Origin: CAZXVW01 sp964644025
Lineage (GTDB): Bacteria > Acidobacteriota > Terriglobia > Bryobacterales > Bryobacteraceae
Direction: 5' to 3'
Assembly (NCBI GenBank): GCA_964644025.1
Contig: CAZXVW010000027.1
Span: 1-30,807 of the forward strand
Length of the DNA: 30,807 nucleotides
The notes under the pieces are model-generated. The model made no database searches. It was not told the origin of the DNA and worked only from the letters and a program-made list of their open reading frames with translations. The position numbers and the translations under genes are program-made. Position 1 is the stretch's first letter; each line of letters opens with the position of its first letter. Positions 30,394 to 30,807 of the stretch are shown in pieces.

Positions 30394-30807
30394 ATGAAGA
30401 AGAAGACAAGGAAGATGCGGCGGCGGGATTTCCTGCGCCTGACGGGTGGCGCCCTGGCCGCTGGCAGGATAGCCGCAGCGCAAAGGCCGCGGCCGAACAT
30501 CGTGTGGATTATGGCCGATGACCTGGGCTACGGGGATGTCGGCTGTTATGGCCAGCAGCGGATTCGGACGCCGAACATCGACCGGCTGGCAGCCGAGGGC
30601 ATGCGGTTCACCGACGCCTACGCCGGCTCGACAGTGTGCGCGCCCTCACGCTGCTGCCTGATGACGGGACTGCACAACGGCCACGGGAGGGTGCGGGACA
30701 ACATTCCGCACAACATTTTCCTGCAACCAGACGACTTCACCGTGGCCGAACTGCTGCAGCAGGCCGGTTACCGCACCGGCGGCTTCGGCAAGTGGAGCCT
30801 GGGCACG
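30394..30807 (+). CDS. Type I sulfatase with Tat signal, 3'-truncated by the window
   Basis: The first 138 codons of a second S1-family sulfatase are present, and the gene continues beyond the window. The N-terminus has a twin-arginine signal (MRRRDFLRLTGGALAAG) followed by RPNIVWIMADDLGYGDVGCYG, where D42-D43 are metal ligands. The formylglycine site is C82 in C-A-P-S-R. GYRTGGFGKWSLGT matches the conserved GKWHLG segment, with Ser replacing the usual His. The ATG at 30394 has AAAGGAAC about 8 bases upstream. The DD start and GYGDVGCYG pattern differ from the first sulfatase (TDQQRTD), so the two belong to different subfamilies and probably cut different sulfate esters. Confidence 0.93.
   Translation, partial: MKKKTRKMRRRDFLRLTGGALAAGRIAAAQRPRPNIVWIMADDLGYGDVGCYGQQRIRTPNIDRLAAEGMRFTDAYAGSTVCAPSRCCLMTGLHNGHGRVRDNIPHNIFLQPDDFTVAELLQQAGYRTGGFGKWSLGT

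Noticed and set aside
1..30807. CRISPR array, tRNA, rRNA or insertion sequence
   Set aside because: I saw no regularly spaced repeats, no tRNA-like cloverleaf, no rRNA signature and no transposase or flanking inverted repeats.

Overview
The window is GC-rich, gene-dense bacterial DNA. The closest fit is an acidobacterium of the Solibacter/Bryobacter type. This rests on gene content: a very large TonB-dependent receptor with an N-terminal carboxypeptidase-regulatory-like domain, Tat-exported type I sulfatases, many secreted glycoside hydrolases, and no SusD partner. The taxonomic assignment is inference, because no rRNA or other phylogenetic marker lies in the window. No tRNA, rRNA, CRISPR array, insertion sequence or phage gene was seen.

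Layout: (1) 1-3852, plus strand: the 3' part of a secreted right-handed beta-helix protein, then a lipoprotein-like GH29 alpha-L-fucosidase. (2) 3993-6292, minus strand: the envelope genes uppS and cdsA (overlapping TAATG) and a SPOR-domain membrane protein. (3) 6363-8779, plus strand: a GNAT acetyltransferase, then a two-gene unit encoding a PduS-like Fe-S flavoprotein and a PduT-like microcompartment shell protein with its cluster cysteine. No other microcompartment gene is visible. (4) 8819-11762, minus strand: an HDOD protein, a Tat-signal-bearing D-galactonate dehydratase homologue and a UbiE/MenG methyltransferase. (5) 11862-16014, plus strand: a GH97 enzyme of the retaining alpha-galactosidase type and a Tat/lipobox GH-A-clan enzyme. 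(6) 16060-28538, minus strand: a long polysaccharide-utilisation-like block. In transcription order it holds the TonB receptor, a strong intrinsic terminator, a roughly 800-residue secreted hydrolase, a sialidase-fold beta-propeller, a sulfatase, a GHL-type TIM-barrel protein and a GH36/raffinose-synthase-like alpha-galactosidase. (7) 29018-29998, minus strand: a DHDPS-family aldolase/lyase. (8) 30394 to the end, plus strand: the start of a second sulfatase.

Read together, the catabolic genes suggest degradation of a sulfated glycan rich in galactose and fucose. Sulfatases, fucosidase and two alpha-galactosidase-type enzymes would act outside or in the periplasm. The TonB receptor would import oligosaccharides. 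A galactonate dehydratase plus a DHDPS-family aldolase (possibly a 2-keto-3-deoxy-galactonate aldolase) would process oxidised galactose. The substrate and the pathway links are inference. The observations most worth a second look are the isolated PduS/PduT pair near a fucosidase, the exported dehydratase, the secreted hydrolases that do not fall cleanly into known families, and operator-like dyads and a shared 18-bp element upstream of the minus-strand catabolic genes.
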